Source: Prorocentrum cordatum (taxonomy: Eukaryota; Sar; Dinophyceae; Prorocentrales; Prorocentraceae). From it: DNA of 64,000 bases. The notes beneath the pieces are model-generated. The model worked only from the letters and a program-made list of their open reading frames with translations. It was not told where the DNA came from and made no database searches. Positions 30,240 to 40,255 of this stretch are shown here, piece after piece. Numbering within the stretch: the stretch's first letter is position 1; each line of letters opens with the position of its first letter. The stretch covers positions 524,001-588,000 of the forward strand of contig CAUYUJ010000769.1 of the NCBI GenBank assembly GCA_963575745.1, written 5' to 3'. Position numbers and translations under genes: made by a program.

Positions 30240-30718
30240 GCGCGGCCACTGTCGCAGTGAAAATCACTCTCTTTCAGCGAAGGATGCCGCTGAAAGACCG
30301 CCTCTGGGCACTTGAAATCGGCGCCCGAGGCTTGAAAGTCATCGATCCTGATGGTGCGGTGCCCACTGGGTAGACGATTCATGCCTACTTTGACTCCTAA
30401 ACGCTTGAGGTCCATGGTGTTTTCTTCCAAATCGATCTTGGACCCCAGCATTTCTTGAAATCCTACTGGGAGCAAAGGCGGAATGTCCTCCTGAAGTACA
30501 TCTAGCTCGATGATCCCGGACTTTCCCTGGACCCCCGTGGGAATGAGGGCCGTGTGAAGCACCCTCGTGCCTCCGCCCACTCCCCGAGCTGACGGGTTTC
30601 GAGGGGCCACGAGAGGGACCCTGAGGCCCTTTCTTTTCAAAGCTTCTACATGCTGGCTCAGAGAAGGCTTTCCGATCAGACCTTGTCCTGCCGCGGTGTC
30701 CACTACCGCCTCCCCGGG
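30240..30718 (-). CDS. Copia aspartic protease region
   Basis: Follows gag in the -1 frame. The catalytic motif EAVVDTAAGQGLIG (D-T-A) sits at about 30700, directly past the gag stop, and about 150 residues of plausible protease follow (GVQGKSGIIELDVLQEDIPPLLPVGF, IDLEENTMDLKRLGVKVGM). The lower limit near 30240 is an estimate: the frame stays open to 28850 but its composition changes. It would cleave the Gag-Pol polyprotein. It shares its frame with Pol downstream. Confidence 0.75.
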
Positions 30719-32448
30719 CGGGGCTCGTCCTGCTGCTGCCGCCCCTGGCCGCTGGACACGTCCTCCGGGGCGTTGGGGTCGACCACGTTTGCGTGCACAT
30801 AGCCGGTGACGAAAGACGCAGTCCCTCCTCCGGTTGCACTGGCGCCGTGGCTCTGGCCGTTCCGGTCTGGACATTCGCGTGACCAGTGGCCCTTCTTGCC
30901 GCAAGACCTGCACTTGGTCCTCTTGATCAGCTCCGCGAGAGGTAGTCGATTGCGTCTGGGTCGATGCTCTCCCTTCGCCGAGCGATGTCCCTTGTTGAAC
31001 TTGCTCTTGTCGCCGATCTTGATCTCGATCTCATTCGAGCGGTCGAAGAACTTACGATCCACTTTGAGCTTTCTCTTCAAGTCGCGGTTCTGCTTCCATG
31101 TCTTGCGCCTGTCCTCCTGCATGGTGTTGAACACGTACTTGAGCTCGTCGTCGTACAGGTCCATCTTGTCCAGCGCTACATATATCTCTGCCTCACCCTC
31201 AGTGTCCAAAGAGGATACGTCGTCCCAGTCGAGGAGGGAGTCCGTGTCCTGGTCGTCAGCGGAGTTGGGCTCATGTACAGGGAAACTTGGTTTGACGACC
31301 TCAGACTGCTCGACGTGGTAGGCTCGAGATCGGTGATTGCTGAGATGTTCACGCCTGGTCACGTCCATCTCGCGGATGGCTGCCAAAGCCTCTTTGTAGG
31401 AATCTTTTGTTTTCATCTGAATCTTCATCAACTGAGTACCTCGCTCATCCAGTCCAGCTCCCTCTTCCAAGAACATGTATTTCCAATCATCGGGTAGAGG
31501 AAGTCCGAGAGTACCGACCTTGTCGAAAGCCAGGTCCAACCTCGCTGCGTACTCAGTGAGTCCTTCTCCTTGCTTGCGTTGAAACGAAAACAAGCATTCA
31601 CGTCCTGCTTTACGCTTCTCGTCTCCGACTCGTTCTCCCGAGTGCAGATCCAGCCTGGCTATAACCTTGTCTGCCCCACTGTCTGATATCAGATCTTCGT
31701 CGGTGATGTCTTCCAGCTTCCGCTGCAAGTCGATCGGCAGCAGCTTCATGATGCGATCCGCGTGCTTATGTGCCTCCACATCTGTCGTCTGCCGCCATCG
31801 CATCACCTTCCGCCGCCAGAGCTTGAACTCTGACCAGCCGGGCCATGCCTCAGGATCTGCGAAGTCCCTCCCGCGTGTCCTCTCGTCGGTCTTCCACTTC
31901 TCGGTCCCCGACGTTTCGCCCCACTTGCTATCGTTCCAGTCGCGGCTCTGCCAATAGTTTGACCGCCATTCGTCCGACTTGTCCCTCCAGCTGTCGAACT
32001 TGTCTTTCCAACCGTTGGAGTGATCCTTCCAGCCGTCGTGCTTGTCCGTCCAGCTGCTCGAAGCCTGGCTCCAAGGATCCTGTCCGTCTGGCTGCCATGG
32101 ATCTCGTTCCCCCCGTGGAGCTGGACTGGCGACAGCTGTGTCGCCTACCTTGCTCCACCGTGCCGACGAGTTCCATGACTGATCGTCCCGTTCTTCTCCT
32201 TGGCCATTCTTGGTGTTGTCCGCGTCTGCCGTGGCCTTTGAGCTCACACCCTGACCGGCACTCGACGCTTCTGCCACCATGAGACTTCTGGCCTGCTCTA
32301 GGAACGTGCGCATTTGTTCCGCCGTGATCTGGAACTGTCCGTCCTCGTTTTGCCACTGCTGCGCGATCTCTATGACCTGCTCGATAGACTCCTGGCCACT
32401 GTTCCGAGTCCCGCCATTCGAGTTGTCACCAGTCTCCGATCCCGTCAT
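30703..32448 (-). CDS. Copia Gag (581 residues)
   Basis: Starts at ATG 32448 (MTGSETGDNSNG), 47 bases inside the 5' LTR. An N-terminal acidic/Q-rich part is followed by tryptophan-rich repeats (DGWKDHSNGWKDKFDSW), a central helical region typical of copia Gag (about residues 190-360; LKLWRRKVMRWRQTT; LTEYAARLDLAF), and a zinc knuckle CRSCGKKGHWSREC (C-x2-C-x4-H-x4-C) near residue 520. It forms the particle and binds the element RNA. The stop at 30705-30703 is preceded by CCCGGGG at 30718-30712, which fits the -1 slippery pattern and would carry ribosomes into the protease frame. Confidence 0.92.
   Translation of the reverse strand: MTGSETGDNSNGGTRNSGQESIEQVIEIAQQWQNEDGQFQITAEQMRTFLEQARSLMVAEASSAGQGVSSKATADADNTKNGQGEERDDQSWNSSARWSKVGDTAVASPAPRGERDPWQPDGQDPWSQASSSWTDKHDGWKDHSNGWKDKFDSWRDKSDEWRSNYWQSRDWNDSKWGETSGTEKWKTDERTRGRDFADPEAWPGWSEFKLWRRKVMRWRQTTDVEAHKHADRIMKLLPIDLQRKLEDITDEDLISDSGADKVIARLDLHSGERVGDEKRKAGRECLFSFQRKQGEGLTEYAARLDLAFDKVGTLGLPLPDDWKYMFLEEGAGLDERGTQLMKIQMKTKDSYKEALAAIREMDVTRREHLSNHRSRAYHVEQSEVVKPSFPVHEPNSADDQDTDSLLDWDDVSSLDTEGEAEIYVALDKMDLYDDELKYVFNTMQEDRRKTWKQNRDLKRKLKVDRKFFDRSNEIEIKIGDKSKFNKGHRSAKGEHRPRRNRLPLAELIKRTKCRSCGKKGHWSRECPDRNGQSHGASATGGGTASFVTGYVHANVVDPNAPEDVSSGQGRQQQDEPRPGRR
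30712..30718 (-). promoter_or_regulatory. Candidate -1 frameshift site C CCG GGG
   Basis: In the gag frame the codons are CGC CCG GGG AGG CGG TAG. Slipping back one base gives GAG GCG GTA GTG GAC ACC, which is EAVVDT of the protease. The XXXYYYZ pattern fits, though GGG slips are usually weak. Confidence 0.5.
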
Positions 32449-32475
32449 ATCGTCCGCAGATCGACCAGAGCGTCC

Positions 32476-32493
32476 TCAGACGCTCCGCTACCA
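32476..32493 (-). other. Candidate primer binding site
   Basis: One base inside the 5' LTR, the minus strand reads TGGTAGCGGAGCG. It begins TGG (complement of tRNA CCA) and resembles the TGGTATCAGAGC site that many copia elements use for initiator tRNA-Met. Confidence 0.55.
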
Positions 32494-32494
32494 C

Positions 32495-32785
32495 TGTTCC
32501 CTGGACGACGACGTTGACGAAGTGTATGGTGCTCTTTCCTGGCTAAACCCTGACTCGGCAACCCCCAGGCGTCCGTCTATCAGCACGGTGACCCTCCAGG
32601 TATATACAGGAAGGGATGAGAGGATGATGGGAAGGGTATGGGAATGGGTCGGATCGGGCTTAGTGAAGAGAGAAAGGACTTGAGCCAAAGTGGTTATGGT
32701 CCGGTCCCCTCACCTGTAAACACTCTCAAGCTCAAGGACTTTGTGAACTCACCAAAGTCATACGCCAGAGGCACTCAAACGCACA
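32495..32785 (-). repeat. 5' LTR (291 bp)
   Basis: TG...CA ends; carries the DinoSL-like stretch at 32699-32679, about 87 bases from its 5' end. Contains TATATACC near 32602, a possible promoter element, although dinoflagellate promoters are not well defined. Confidence 0.95.
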
Positions 32786-32794
32786 CCTGGGCCA

Positions 32795-32978
32795 GGTCGG
32801 GCCTGTCCCACCACAGGGGGATGTTCGACGAAACACAAAAAATACCCCCAAAGATAATCAAACCACAATTCAAAATAGTCGGGGGACGATTTTTGGAGTA
32901 TTTTTGGCCCTTTTGAAGGAATTTGGGGGTATTTTCTATTTTTCGTCGAAGATCCCCCTGCATGGGGACAGGGCCGAC
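32795..32978. mobile_element. Hairpin element family E, copy 2
   Basis: Ends AGGTCGGGCCTGTCCC...GGGGATGTTCGACGAAA and inverse TTTCGTCGAAGATCCCC...GGGACAGGGCCGAC. AT-rich interior. It lies 9 bp from the copia element. Confidence 0.88.
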
Positions 32979-33244
32979 GACTTAACCCTTGGGGCTCCGG
33001 GGCCGCGCCGGGACCCCCCAGTCGCCGCCCCCTGCGGCGCGAGGCATGTCCAGGGCGGCAGAACGACGCCCTGACATGCGATGGGCGCACGACGTGCCCC
33101 GCGGCCCCGGGGCCCGTGCGGAACGGCACGACGGATTGAGAGGCACAGGAGATAGGAGCTGCCTGAGGACGGCTCATTCTCGTCGCTTCTGGGTCCTCTG
33201 GCAAGATGTGGACGGGCGGAAACCTGCATGGACAGAACAGCTGT
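32979..33244. other. No gene seen
   Basis: GC-rich spacer. Confidence 0.4.
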
Positions 33245-33375
33245 CGGAGGTCCGCGCGGACTTCTTGGATCGGCGCTGGACCCCCCTGGCGGCGCCTCGG
33301 GCGCCGCCCCTGGCGCGCTCCGCGCTCCCGGGAGACGGGTCCAGCACCGATCCGAGAAGTCCGTGCGGACCTCCG
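33245..33375. mobile_element. Hairpin element family B, best copy (131 bp)
   Basis: CGGAGGTCCGCGCGGACTTC, TTGGATCGGCGCTGGA and inverse TCCAGCACCGATCCGAGAAG, TCCGTGCGGACCTCCG. Arms of ~36 nt with few mismatches; GC-rich centre CTGGCGCGCTCCGCGCTCCC. Confidence 0.9.
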
Positions 33376-33794
33376 AAGGCGCGCGAGGCTGCGCCAAGAG
33401 AGATCCCTCCAAACGGCCGCCCCGCGCGGCTCCCGTCGGTGCCGAACTGGGACACGGCCGAGCCGCTGAGGGAGTAGCAGGTGTGGTAGAAGTCCGCCGA
33501 CTTGCCCGGCTTGTCCCGCAGGCCTCCACAGGACTGGAGGAACAAAACACTCTGCACACACACACAAGATGACGGGCGCCTCCTTTTCCTCCTCCTCCTC
33601 CTCCTCCTCCTTCTGCTGCTGCTCCTCCTCCTCCTCCTCCTCCTCGTCCTTCTGCTGCTGCTGCTGCTCCTCCTCCTCCTCCTCCTCCTCCAATCCTCTT
33701 CTTAGAAATAGCTCCTCCCTGTCGCACCCCGAGGCCGATCGGAAGGGCGGGCCAAGCGTTTCGCCTGAAACGCCCTCACCATTCATGGCCTCGA
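33376..33794. repeat. Spacer with (CTC/CTG)n tract
   Basis: Pyrimidine-rich trinucleotides at about 33583-33700, mixing CTC and CTG. No gene. Confidence 0.8.
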
Positions 33795-34260
33795 AATTTG
33801 AACATTGGCAACAGTTTGACGGAATGTGGGCGAGTCGCTTTCAAAATGTGAAAAGCGCCTGAGCGCCGCGCACATTCGTTTTCAACATTTCCAAGAGCTT
33901 CACGGATTGAGGGTGGTTTGTTTTCAAAATGTGGGGTCTCGCCTTGGCGCCGCGGAAACATGAACAAGAGCTTCACGGATTGAGGGCGGGTGGCTTTCAA
34001 AATGCGGCTCTCGCCTTAGCGCCACGTGCGCTCGTTGGAAACAAATGCAATTTTTGTTTACGGATTGATGGCAGGCCGTTTTCAACAAGTGGTTCTCGCT
34101 TCAGCGCCGCGCACATTCGTTACAAAAGCTATAGAGCTTCACGGATTGAGGGTGATTCCTTTTCAAAATGTGGCTCTCGCCTTGGCGCCGCGCAGAAAGA
34201 TTGTTAAACATTTGCAACAGTTACACGGGTTCCCATTGTCAAAGTGCCAGGAATGGTTTT
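33795..34260 (+). repeat. ~70-90-bp AT-richer tandem repeat, five diverged copies
   Basis: Units share TTCACGGATTGAGGGTG, TTTTCAAAATGTGG and CTCGCCTTGGCGCCGCGC, at about 33830, 33897, 33967, 34055 and 34137. Distinctly less GC-rich than neighbours. Confidence 0.85.
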
Positions 34261-34618
34261 AGAAAACTCAGGATTGAGAAAGCGCGCCAATTACGCTGAT
34301 TCGTGTGAAAGTCCCGCGAATGGTGGTCTGGCACGATTCAAGGTCATCAAGACGCAACACTCATGCTGATTCGTGGCGTTGGAGTCCCGAACAAGGTGCG
34401 TTGGCACGCCTCAGTGGAAATGAACCATTGCGGGGGCCCATGAAGAGGGAGCTTGGAGGAAGGGTTTATTCCATTGATGAATCTTGGGTTTGCACTGGTC
34501 CTCCTTCTCCGTCTCCTCCTCCTACTCCTCCTCCTCCTCCTCCTCCTCCTCCTCCTCCTCTTCCTCTGTGAAAAGCTGAACGACTTCTGCTCTCTGTCTC
34601 TGTCTCTGTCTCTGTCTT

Positions 34619-34651
<33 letters not shown>

Positions 34652-35224
34652 TCGAGCTGGACCTTCCGCAATTTGTCCAGCTTTTTCTGGAAGTACTCCG
34701 GTCACTCTGGATTCACGCTTTTTTCGCAATTGTGCTTCGCCTGATCTGACTTGAACCCCGCAGGTCGATCGGAGGGTCCGCACCAGCGAACAGCGCAGCA
34801 CGATCGTGCCCCGCCCCCTCCTGCTCTTGCTCCTGCGCGTGGCCATCCTCTTCCTCACTCCCCATCCCTCCATTTCTCCCCTCCCATCCTAGATCATCCA
34901 TCTTCTCTCGTCTTCCTTCCTCCATTCCTCCTTTTCCTCCTCCTCCTCCTCCTCCTTCCCTTCCGTCTTGCCCTCCCACTCCCCCTCTCCACTCCTTTCC
35001 CCTCCCCATGGCCCTCTCCCTAATCCATCCGCCTCCGTTCCGTCCGGTGAGAACCAGAGAGTCAGTCTCCACGTCGAAGCGCACAGAGAAGGACGATGTG
35101 TAGGAAGATGGGGGGAAGAAAACGAGGATCTATATTCGTATTCCGTGCTCCTGCCCTGTGAGGACGGTGAGTCGAACCAAGCGGCTCAAAACATATCCTG
35201 GCGAAGGGCCCCACCAGATTCAGT
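34261..35224. repeat. Gene-free with CT tracts
   Basis: (CTC)n at 34505-34562, (CT)n and TCTGTC hexamers at 34590-34650, further pyrimidine-rich sequence 34840-35010. Nothing coding. Confidence 0.7.
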
Positions 35225-35345
35225 CTTCGGTGGATCTCCCTCCATGGGGCCACGAAACGTGTGATGGGGTCTGCCGAAGCGGGTGCGCGGGCGCCACGCG
35301 GGCGCTGCGACTGGGGCGTTCGGTGGAGCTCCTTCTTTACCAGTC
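35225..35345 (+). repeat. One degenerate ~91-bp satellite unit
   Basis: CCATGGGGCCACGAAACGTG and GTTCGGTGGAGCTCCTT match the 797-1655 satellite. Confidence 0.7.
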
Positions 35346-35517
35346 TCGAACGTATCCCTACCCCTAAGATTGGCACGCCAAAAGGCGATGACAATCTCAG
35401 GGATGCGCCCTCAAAGTCTTAGGGAGTCGCCCTCAAAAAATGAGGGAGTCCCTAAGCTTGGCATCGTGAGGAGGAGATGCCCAGCATAGGGATAGGGATA
35501 TGTTCCAGGCTGGTGAT
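35346..35517. mobile_element. Hairpin element with nested inner hairpin
   Basis: Outer ends GAACGTATCCCTACCCCTAA and inverse CATAGGGATAGGGATATGTTC. Inside, 35419-35455 forms CTTAGGGAGTCGCCCTCA / TGAGGGAGTCCCTAAG with an A-rich loop. Confidence 0.7.
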
Positions 35518-35603
35518 TTCTGGGACTGCGAAACGTGTGAGGGGTCGGGCCGAATCGGGTGCGGGTGCGCCCTGCGGACGCTGCCTCGCCGGTGCTTCCT
35601 CTG
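35518..35603. other. Short spacer, nothing recognised
   Basis: Begins CCAGGCTGGTGATTTCTGG; no feature assigned. Confidence 0.4.
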
Positions 35604-35729
35604 GCCATCGCTCGGACGTCCATTCCCTGTGTTTTTTGTCGGTTTCGTGCGTGGTTTTTCCCTCAAATGATCGAGGATGCTCCTCGATGGTCCTCGCCGA
35701 AGGAAACATGCACACGTCCGAGCGATGCC
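35604..35729. mobile_element. Hairpin element family A, full copy
   Basis: Perfect ends GCCATCGCTCGGACGT / ACGTCCGAGCGATG; 126 bp. Confidence 0.92.
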
Positions 35730-35889
35730 CAGTCCTGTGGGGCCACGAGACGTGCGAGGGATGCGCCGACATGTTCGACGCGCGGAGGGTGGAGGCAGGA
35801 CGGGAGGAGGCGGGGGAGGAGCAGGGGGCGCGAGGGCCCAACACCGCAGGATGGCTGGGAAAAACAAAATGGGCAAGGACGACGTTCTC
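35730..35889 (+). repeat. Single composite unit (satellite, purines, module)
   Basis: GTGGGGCCACGAGACGTGCG, then GGAGGGTGGAGGCAGGACGG, purine-rich sequence, then CCCAACACCGCAGGATGGCT and AAAATGGGCAAGGACGACGTT. Confidence 0.82.
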
Positions 35890-36016
35890 GCCATCGCTCG
35901 GACGTCCATTCCCTGTGTTTTTTTTTCGGTTTCGTGCGTGGCTTTGTCCGCAAATGATCAAGGATGCTCCTCGAGTGTCCTCGCCGAAGGAAAAATGCAC
36001 ACGTCCGAGCGATGCC
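35890..36016. mobile_element. Hairpin element family A, full copy
   Basis: Perfect 16-bp ends; begins exactly 286 bp after the previous copy. Confidence 0.92.
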
Positions 36017-36166
36017 AAGTCCTATGGGGCCACGAGACGTGCGAGGGATGCGCCGACGTGTTCGGCACGCGGAGGGTGGAGGCAGGGCGGGAGGGGGCGG
36101 GGGAGGAGCAGGAGAGAAAGGACGTGGGGCGCGAAGACTCAACACCACAAGATGGCTGGGAAATAC
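36017..36166 (+). repeat. Second composite unit
   Basis: Same parts and order as 35730-35889, so a 286-bp unit of [family A + composite] is tandemly duplicated. Confidence 0.82.
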
Positions 36167-36511
36167 ATGATACCGGAGAAACAAAACAATCAGATTTTTG
36201 TAATCTGCTACCAGTACCACCGGTCTATAGGGCTATAGGGCTATAGGGCTATATGGGCTATCGGGCTATCGGGGTATAGGGCTATCGGGCTATAGGGTTC
36301 TCGGGCTATAGGGCTATAAGGGCTATAGGACTGTGACCTATAGGGCCATAGGGCTATATGGCTATGGGGCTACAGAACTATATGGGCTATGGGGCTATAG
36401 GGCTATAGGGATATAAGGCTATTAGGGCTATAGGGATATAAGGCTATAGGGCTACAGGACTATAGGGCTATACGGCTATAAGGCTATAGGGCTATAGGGC
36501 TACTGGGCTAT
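36167..36511 (+). repeat. (GGGCTATA)n minisatellite
   Basis: From 36222 an 8-bp unit GGGCTATA with TATAAG and TATCG variants, about 290 bp. Confidence 0.95.
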
Positions 36512-36920
36512 TGGGCACCCCCGGGCACCCGGGCACCCGGGCCCGACCACCGACATCAGCCACGCACCTCACCGGCCACCCGGGCACACGGGCACCGCCG
36601 GGCACCGCCGGGCACCTGGGCACCCGGGCCCGGCCACCGAAATCGGCGACCAACCTCACCTAACCCTTTATTCCGCTAGGACCCCTACAGAGGCAAGCTC
36701 TGATTAGGGAAAAATGGGCAAGGACGACGTTTTCAAGCATTATTTCTCGTCTGGGTCGCTCGCTGCGGGCTGGCGGTCTCGCCGCCGGCGACGACGAGTG
36801 GGAGAGGCTACGATCCCTTTCCCACATGCTTCAAAGGCCGAAGATCGCCCGAGGCGCGTCTCTCTCTCTCTCTCTTTCTCTCTCTCTCGTTCTCTCTCTC
36901 TCTCTCTCTCTCTAAACATC
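36512..36920. repeat. GGGCACCC repeats, spacer and (CT)n
   Basis: 36512-36660 has GGGCACCCGGGCACCC and two copies of a CCGACCACCGA-CATCAGC phrase. AAAATGGGCAAGGACGACGTT recurs at 36711. (CT)n at 36858-36912. Confidence 0.8.
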
Positions 36921-37795
36921 ACGCGGCATGAGCTGGTTTCGCCGGCGCTGGTTTCGCCGGCGCCAGTTTCGTCGGCGCTAGTTTCACCGACGCTCGACCG
37001 AACACCCGCGAGTCCTCACGGGCGGGTCAGGTCGGGCGGGCGGACCATAACGGGCGGGTCGGGTCGGTCGGGCGGAACACAACGGGCGGGTCGGATCGGG
37101 CGGGCGGCACATTAAAATGTGAGGCACGCTCGACCGAGCACGAGCGAACCCTAACAGAGGAGTCGGGTCGGGTCGGGCGGACCCTAGCGGGCGGGTCGGG
37201 TCGGGTCAGGCGAGCGGACCCTAGCGGGTCGGGTCGGGCGGGCGGGACATTAAAGCGTGGGGCACGCTCGACCGAACACGCGCGAGCCCCAACGGGCGGG
37301 TCGGGTCGGGTCGGGCGGACCCTAGCGGGCGGGTCGGGTCGGGTCAGGCGAGAAGACCCTAGCGGGTCGGGTCGGGCGGGCGGGACATTCAAGCGTGGGG
37401 CACGCTCGACCGAACACGCGCGAGCCCCAACGGGCGGGTCGGGTCGGGCGGGCGGACCCTCCTAACGGGCGGGTCGGGTTGGGCGGGTGGACCCTAGCGG
37501 GCGGGTCGGGTCGGGTCAGGCGAGCGGACCCTAACTGGCGGGTCGGGTCGGGGGCGGGCGGGACATTAAAGTGTGGGGCACGCTTGACCGAGCACGCGCG
37601 AGCCCTACGGGTTGGGCGGGCGGACCCTAGCGGGCGGGTCGGGTCGGGCAGTTTCGCCGACGGCAGCTGGTTTCGCCGACGGCAGCTGGTTTCGCCGACG
37701 GAGCTGGTTTCGCCGACGGAGCTGGTTTCGCCGGGCGGCGAAACTAGCCGGGCGAAACCAGCTGTCGGCGAAACCAGCGGTCCCCCATCACGCGA
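36921..37795 (+). repeat. GGGTCGGGTC array bracketed by GCTGGTTTCGCCG repeats
   Basis: A higher-order unit of about 135-175 bp contains GCGGGACATTAAAGCGTGGG and ACGCTCGACCGAACACGCGC at 37110, 37247, 37384 and 37560, set in GGGTCGGGTCGGGCGG runs. Blocks of GCTGGTTTCGCCGACGG at 36928-36990 and 37648-37790 lie on either side. Confidence 0.9.
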
Positions 37796-38640
37796 CGCAT
37801 GGCAAAAACAAGGAGACAGAAACGCCGGCTGGGGGTCACGATACCGAGGGGGAAAGAAGAATTCATATTTCGCCGCCTGGAGCGCCGTCTCGCCCCCTGG
37901 CAGAGGACAGTGGGGCGTCCTCCCTTTTCATATCTTGGCGCACAGTGCCCGAGCGCACCCCGTACTTCCGTCCTGTTATGAAGAGGCCCTGGGACACACA
38001 CATAAATCCACACAAATAACAGGAATCCCCATATTTTCCCATATTTTCTGGGTTTGGGTCTTCCCTCCCACTTCCCATGTTTTCCCGTATTTTCTGGGGA
38101 ATCGACAATTCATTGTGTCTGTGTGTTTTTTCCCCTCCTGATGTTAGCCCACAACACCCAGTGCTCTGAAGCTCCACACGGCAATACGCGCTGCCCCGTG
38201 ACCCCCTCCTTCTGCAACGATTCGTCGCCGCGCCCTGCCCGCCCCTGCAGCCGGACAGCGGCGACAAAGGGGGCCGGAGAACTCGTGCGGTCACCACCAC
38301 GCCACCAGAGGGACGAAGGATGAAAAGTGACGAGCGGAGGGGAGCGAGATACGGAGGAGAGCGTTTCACCCAGGCGGCATTGCTGGTGTTCCACAGCGCG
38401 TTGGTCTCTGGTGTCAGAACTGGAGCAGGGCCAACTGAAACAACGGCAACTCAGAATGGGTCCCCCGACCCTCCGGGGTCCACGCGAACCAGGTTTTGCG
38501 TCCAGAGGCCCCCCCCCGAAGGCCAACTACCTTGGTTGCAACTCGCCCTATAAACCTGGCAGAAACAAAAGCAATACCGCAGCAAAGCGCCCCACCGTCA
38601 TAGCAGCAGCGGTGAAGAGGCGGGACAGGGCTGAGAGCAG
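37796..38640. other. No gene seen
   Basis: Two close TTTTCCCxTATTTTCTGGG phrases at 38036 and 38084. No frame with coding character. Confidence 0.45.
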
Positions 38641-39000
38641 CTGGGACAGGGGTGAGAGCACGCGCATGTGCACCATAGAATATCTTCAACAAGGGAGCGT
38701 GGTCGTCCAGGCCAGCAATGTAGCCGGCATTGAGGCGAGAGCACGGCCATGTGCACCTTACGCTTATTTTCTAAAAGGGATCGTGGCCGTCAGGAGCACA
38801 CGTGTAGCTGGCATAGAGGCGAGCGCACGGCCTCGTACACCTCAAGAGCATTTTTTACCAGAGATCGTGGCCGACAAGACCGAACATTCAGCTGGCACTG
38901 AGGCGAGAGAGCGGCCATGTGCGCCTGAAACATATTTTTTGTGACGCATTGTGGCCGACCGGGCCAGAGATGTAGCCGGCGTCGAAGAGAGAGCAAGATT
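38641..39000 (+). repeat. 84-bp tandem repeat, about four copies
   Basis: TGAGGCGAGAGCACGGCCAT and GATCGTGGCCG recur at 38734, 38818 and 38902 (spacing 84), with flanking partial units. 84 is a multiple of three, so a frame stays open by default. A single inverted copy lies at about 48665-48760. Confidence 0.85.
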
Positions 39001-40255
39001 CCTGCATGCACTGTGGGGAAGTCTCCAACGACACGGCTGCCGGACCCCCTGCCAGACAGAGCTGCCTACGGTTCCCCGTGCCCCCTGTGGGACTCATCTG
39101 CAGTCTGTTGATACGCCTAGTCGAGCCCTCTAGCGAAACGCTATCGGGGACAAACATGACCAAGCCTACACGGCCGCAGTCGCCGTGCCCCGTGGGAAAA
39201 GCATGATCGACCCACGAACCCGGAAAGGAATATAGAAATGTAACGCATGGCAGCGTTTTCAAAGACACCTGATTGGGTGACGGGCAAGTGCAATGCTGAT
39301 TGTATCGATCTTGATGTACTGTGCCGAGGGCTGTGCTGTGCTACACCGTGCTGAATTGCCATGTGCCATGCCGCGGTTGTGCTCTATAGCGTCGTGGATC
39401 GAGTCTTCCTTTGCATCCGAGTCCTGACCGAACTGATCTGGATCTGAAGCTCGAGCTGCCTGAACAAATAGTAGCTGCCCCAGAGCTAGTTGACAAGGGG
39501 ACATACCAGGAGGACGCGCCGCGAAACGTCCCAAGGGACGCGCCAAGCGGCGTGCCAGGGGACGTGCCATGGGGTCGCACCGCCGGTCGTGCCAAGGGGA
39601 CGCGCTACGGAACGTGCCAATGGATGTGCCACGGAATGTGCCAGGGGACGCGCCACGCGACGTGCCAGGGGGACTCGCAAGGGACGCCCCACGGAACGTG
39701 CCAAGTTGCAATGCTGAGTGTATCGATCTTGATGTACCGTGCCGAAATCTGTGCTGTGCTGCGCCGTGCCGAATTGCGATGTGCCATGCCGCGATTGTGC
39801 TCTATAGCCTCGTGGATCGAGTCCTCCTTTGCATCCGAGTCCTGACCGAACTGATCTGGATCTTAAGCTCGAGCTGCCTGAACACATAGTAGCTGCCCCA
39901 GAGCTAATTGACAAGGGGACATACCAGGAGGACGCGACGCGGAACGTCTCAAGGGACCCGCCAAGCGACGTGCCAAGGGACGTGCCATGGGGACGCACCG
40001 CGGGACGTGCCAAGGGGACGCGCTACGGAACGTGCTGGGGACAAGCGTTTCGCTCGAGACATCCTGTGGGGAAGTCTCCAACGACACGGCTGCCGGACCC
40101 CCTGCCAGACAGAGCTGCCTACGGCTCCCCGTGCCCCCCGTGGGACTCATCCATCTGCAGTCTGTTGATACGCCTAGTCGAGCCCTCTAGCGAAACGCTA
40201 TCGGGGACAAGAATGACCAAGCCTACACGGCCGCAGTCGCCGTGCCCCGTGGGAG
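39001..40255 (+). repeat. Nested duplications: 188-bp pair around a 418-bp tandem pair
   Basis: 39012-39199 and 40065-40254 (GTCTCCAACGACACGGCTGC ... GCGAAACGCTATCGGGGACA) are near-identical. Between them 39285-39702 is repeated at 39703-40040 (spacing 418), each ending in short ACGTGCCAAGGGGACGCGCC units of ~15-18 bp. Confidence 0.88.

Larger units (their letters stand above)
22241..32785 (-). mobile_element. Ty1/copia LTR retrotransposon, 10,545 bp
   Basis: Two 291-bp direct LTRs (22241-22531 and 32495-32785) begin TG and end CA and appear to differ at one base (22254 T, 32508 C). A 4-bp repeat CCTG flanks the whole (22237-22240 and 32786-32789). The order gag, protease, integrase, RT, RNase H on the minus strand is that of Ty1/copia. 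An extra ORF lies between protease and integrase, and an integrase-proximal domain carries a PPC motif. Near-identical LTRs imply recent insertion, yet the RT has two frame breaks, so this copy was either mobilised in trans or broke after landing. It inserted beside a family E hairpin element. Confidence 0.95.

Noticed and set aside
28850-30240. Continuation of the protease frame to 28850 as a single 687-residue protein
   Set aside because: Past about 30240 the composition loses protein character and it overlaps the better-supported cysteine-rich ORF in another frame.
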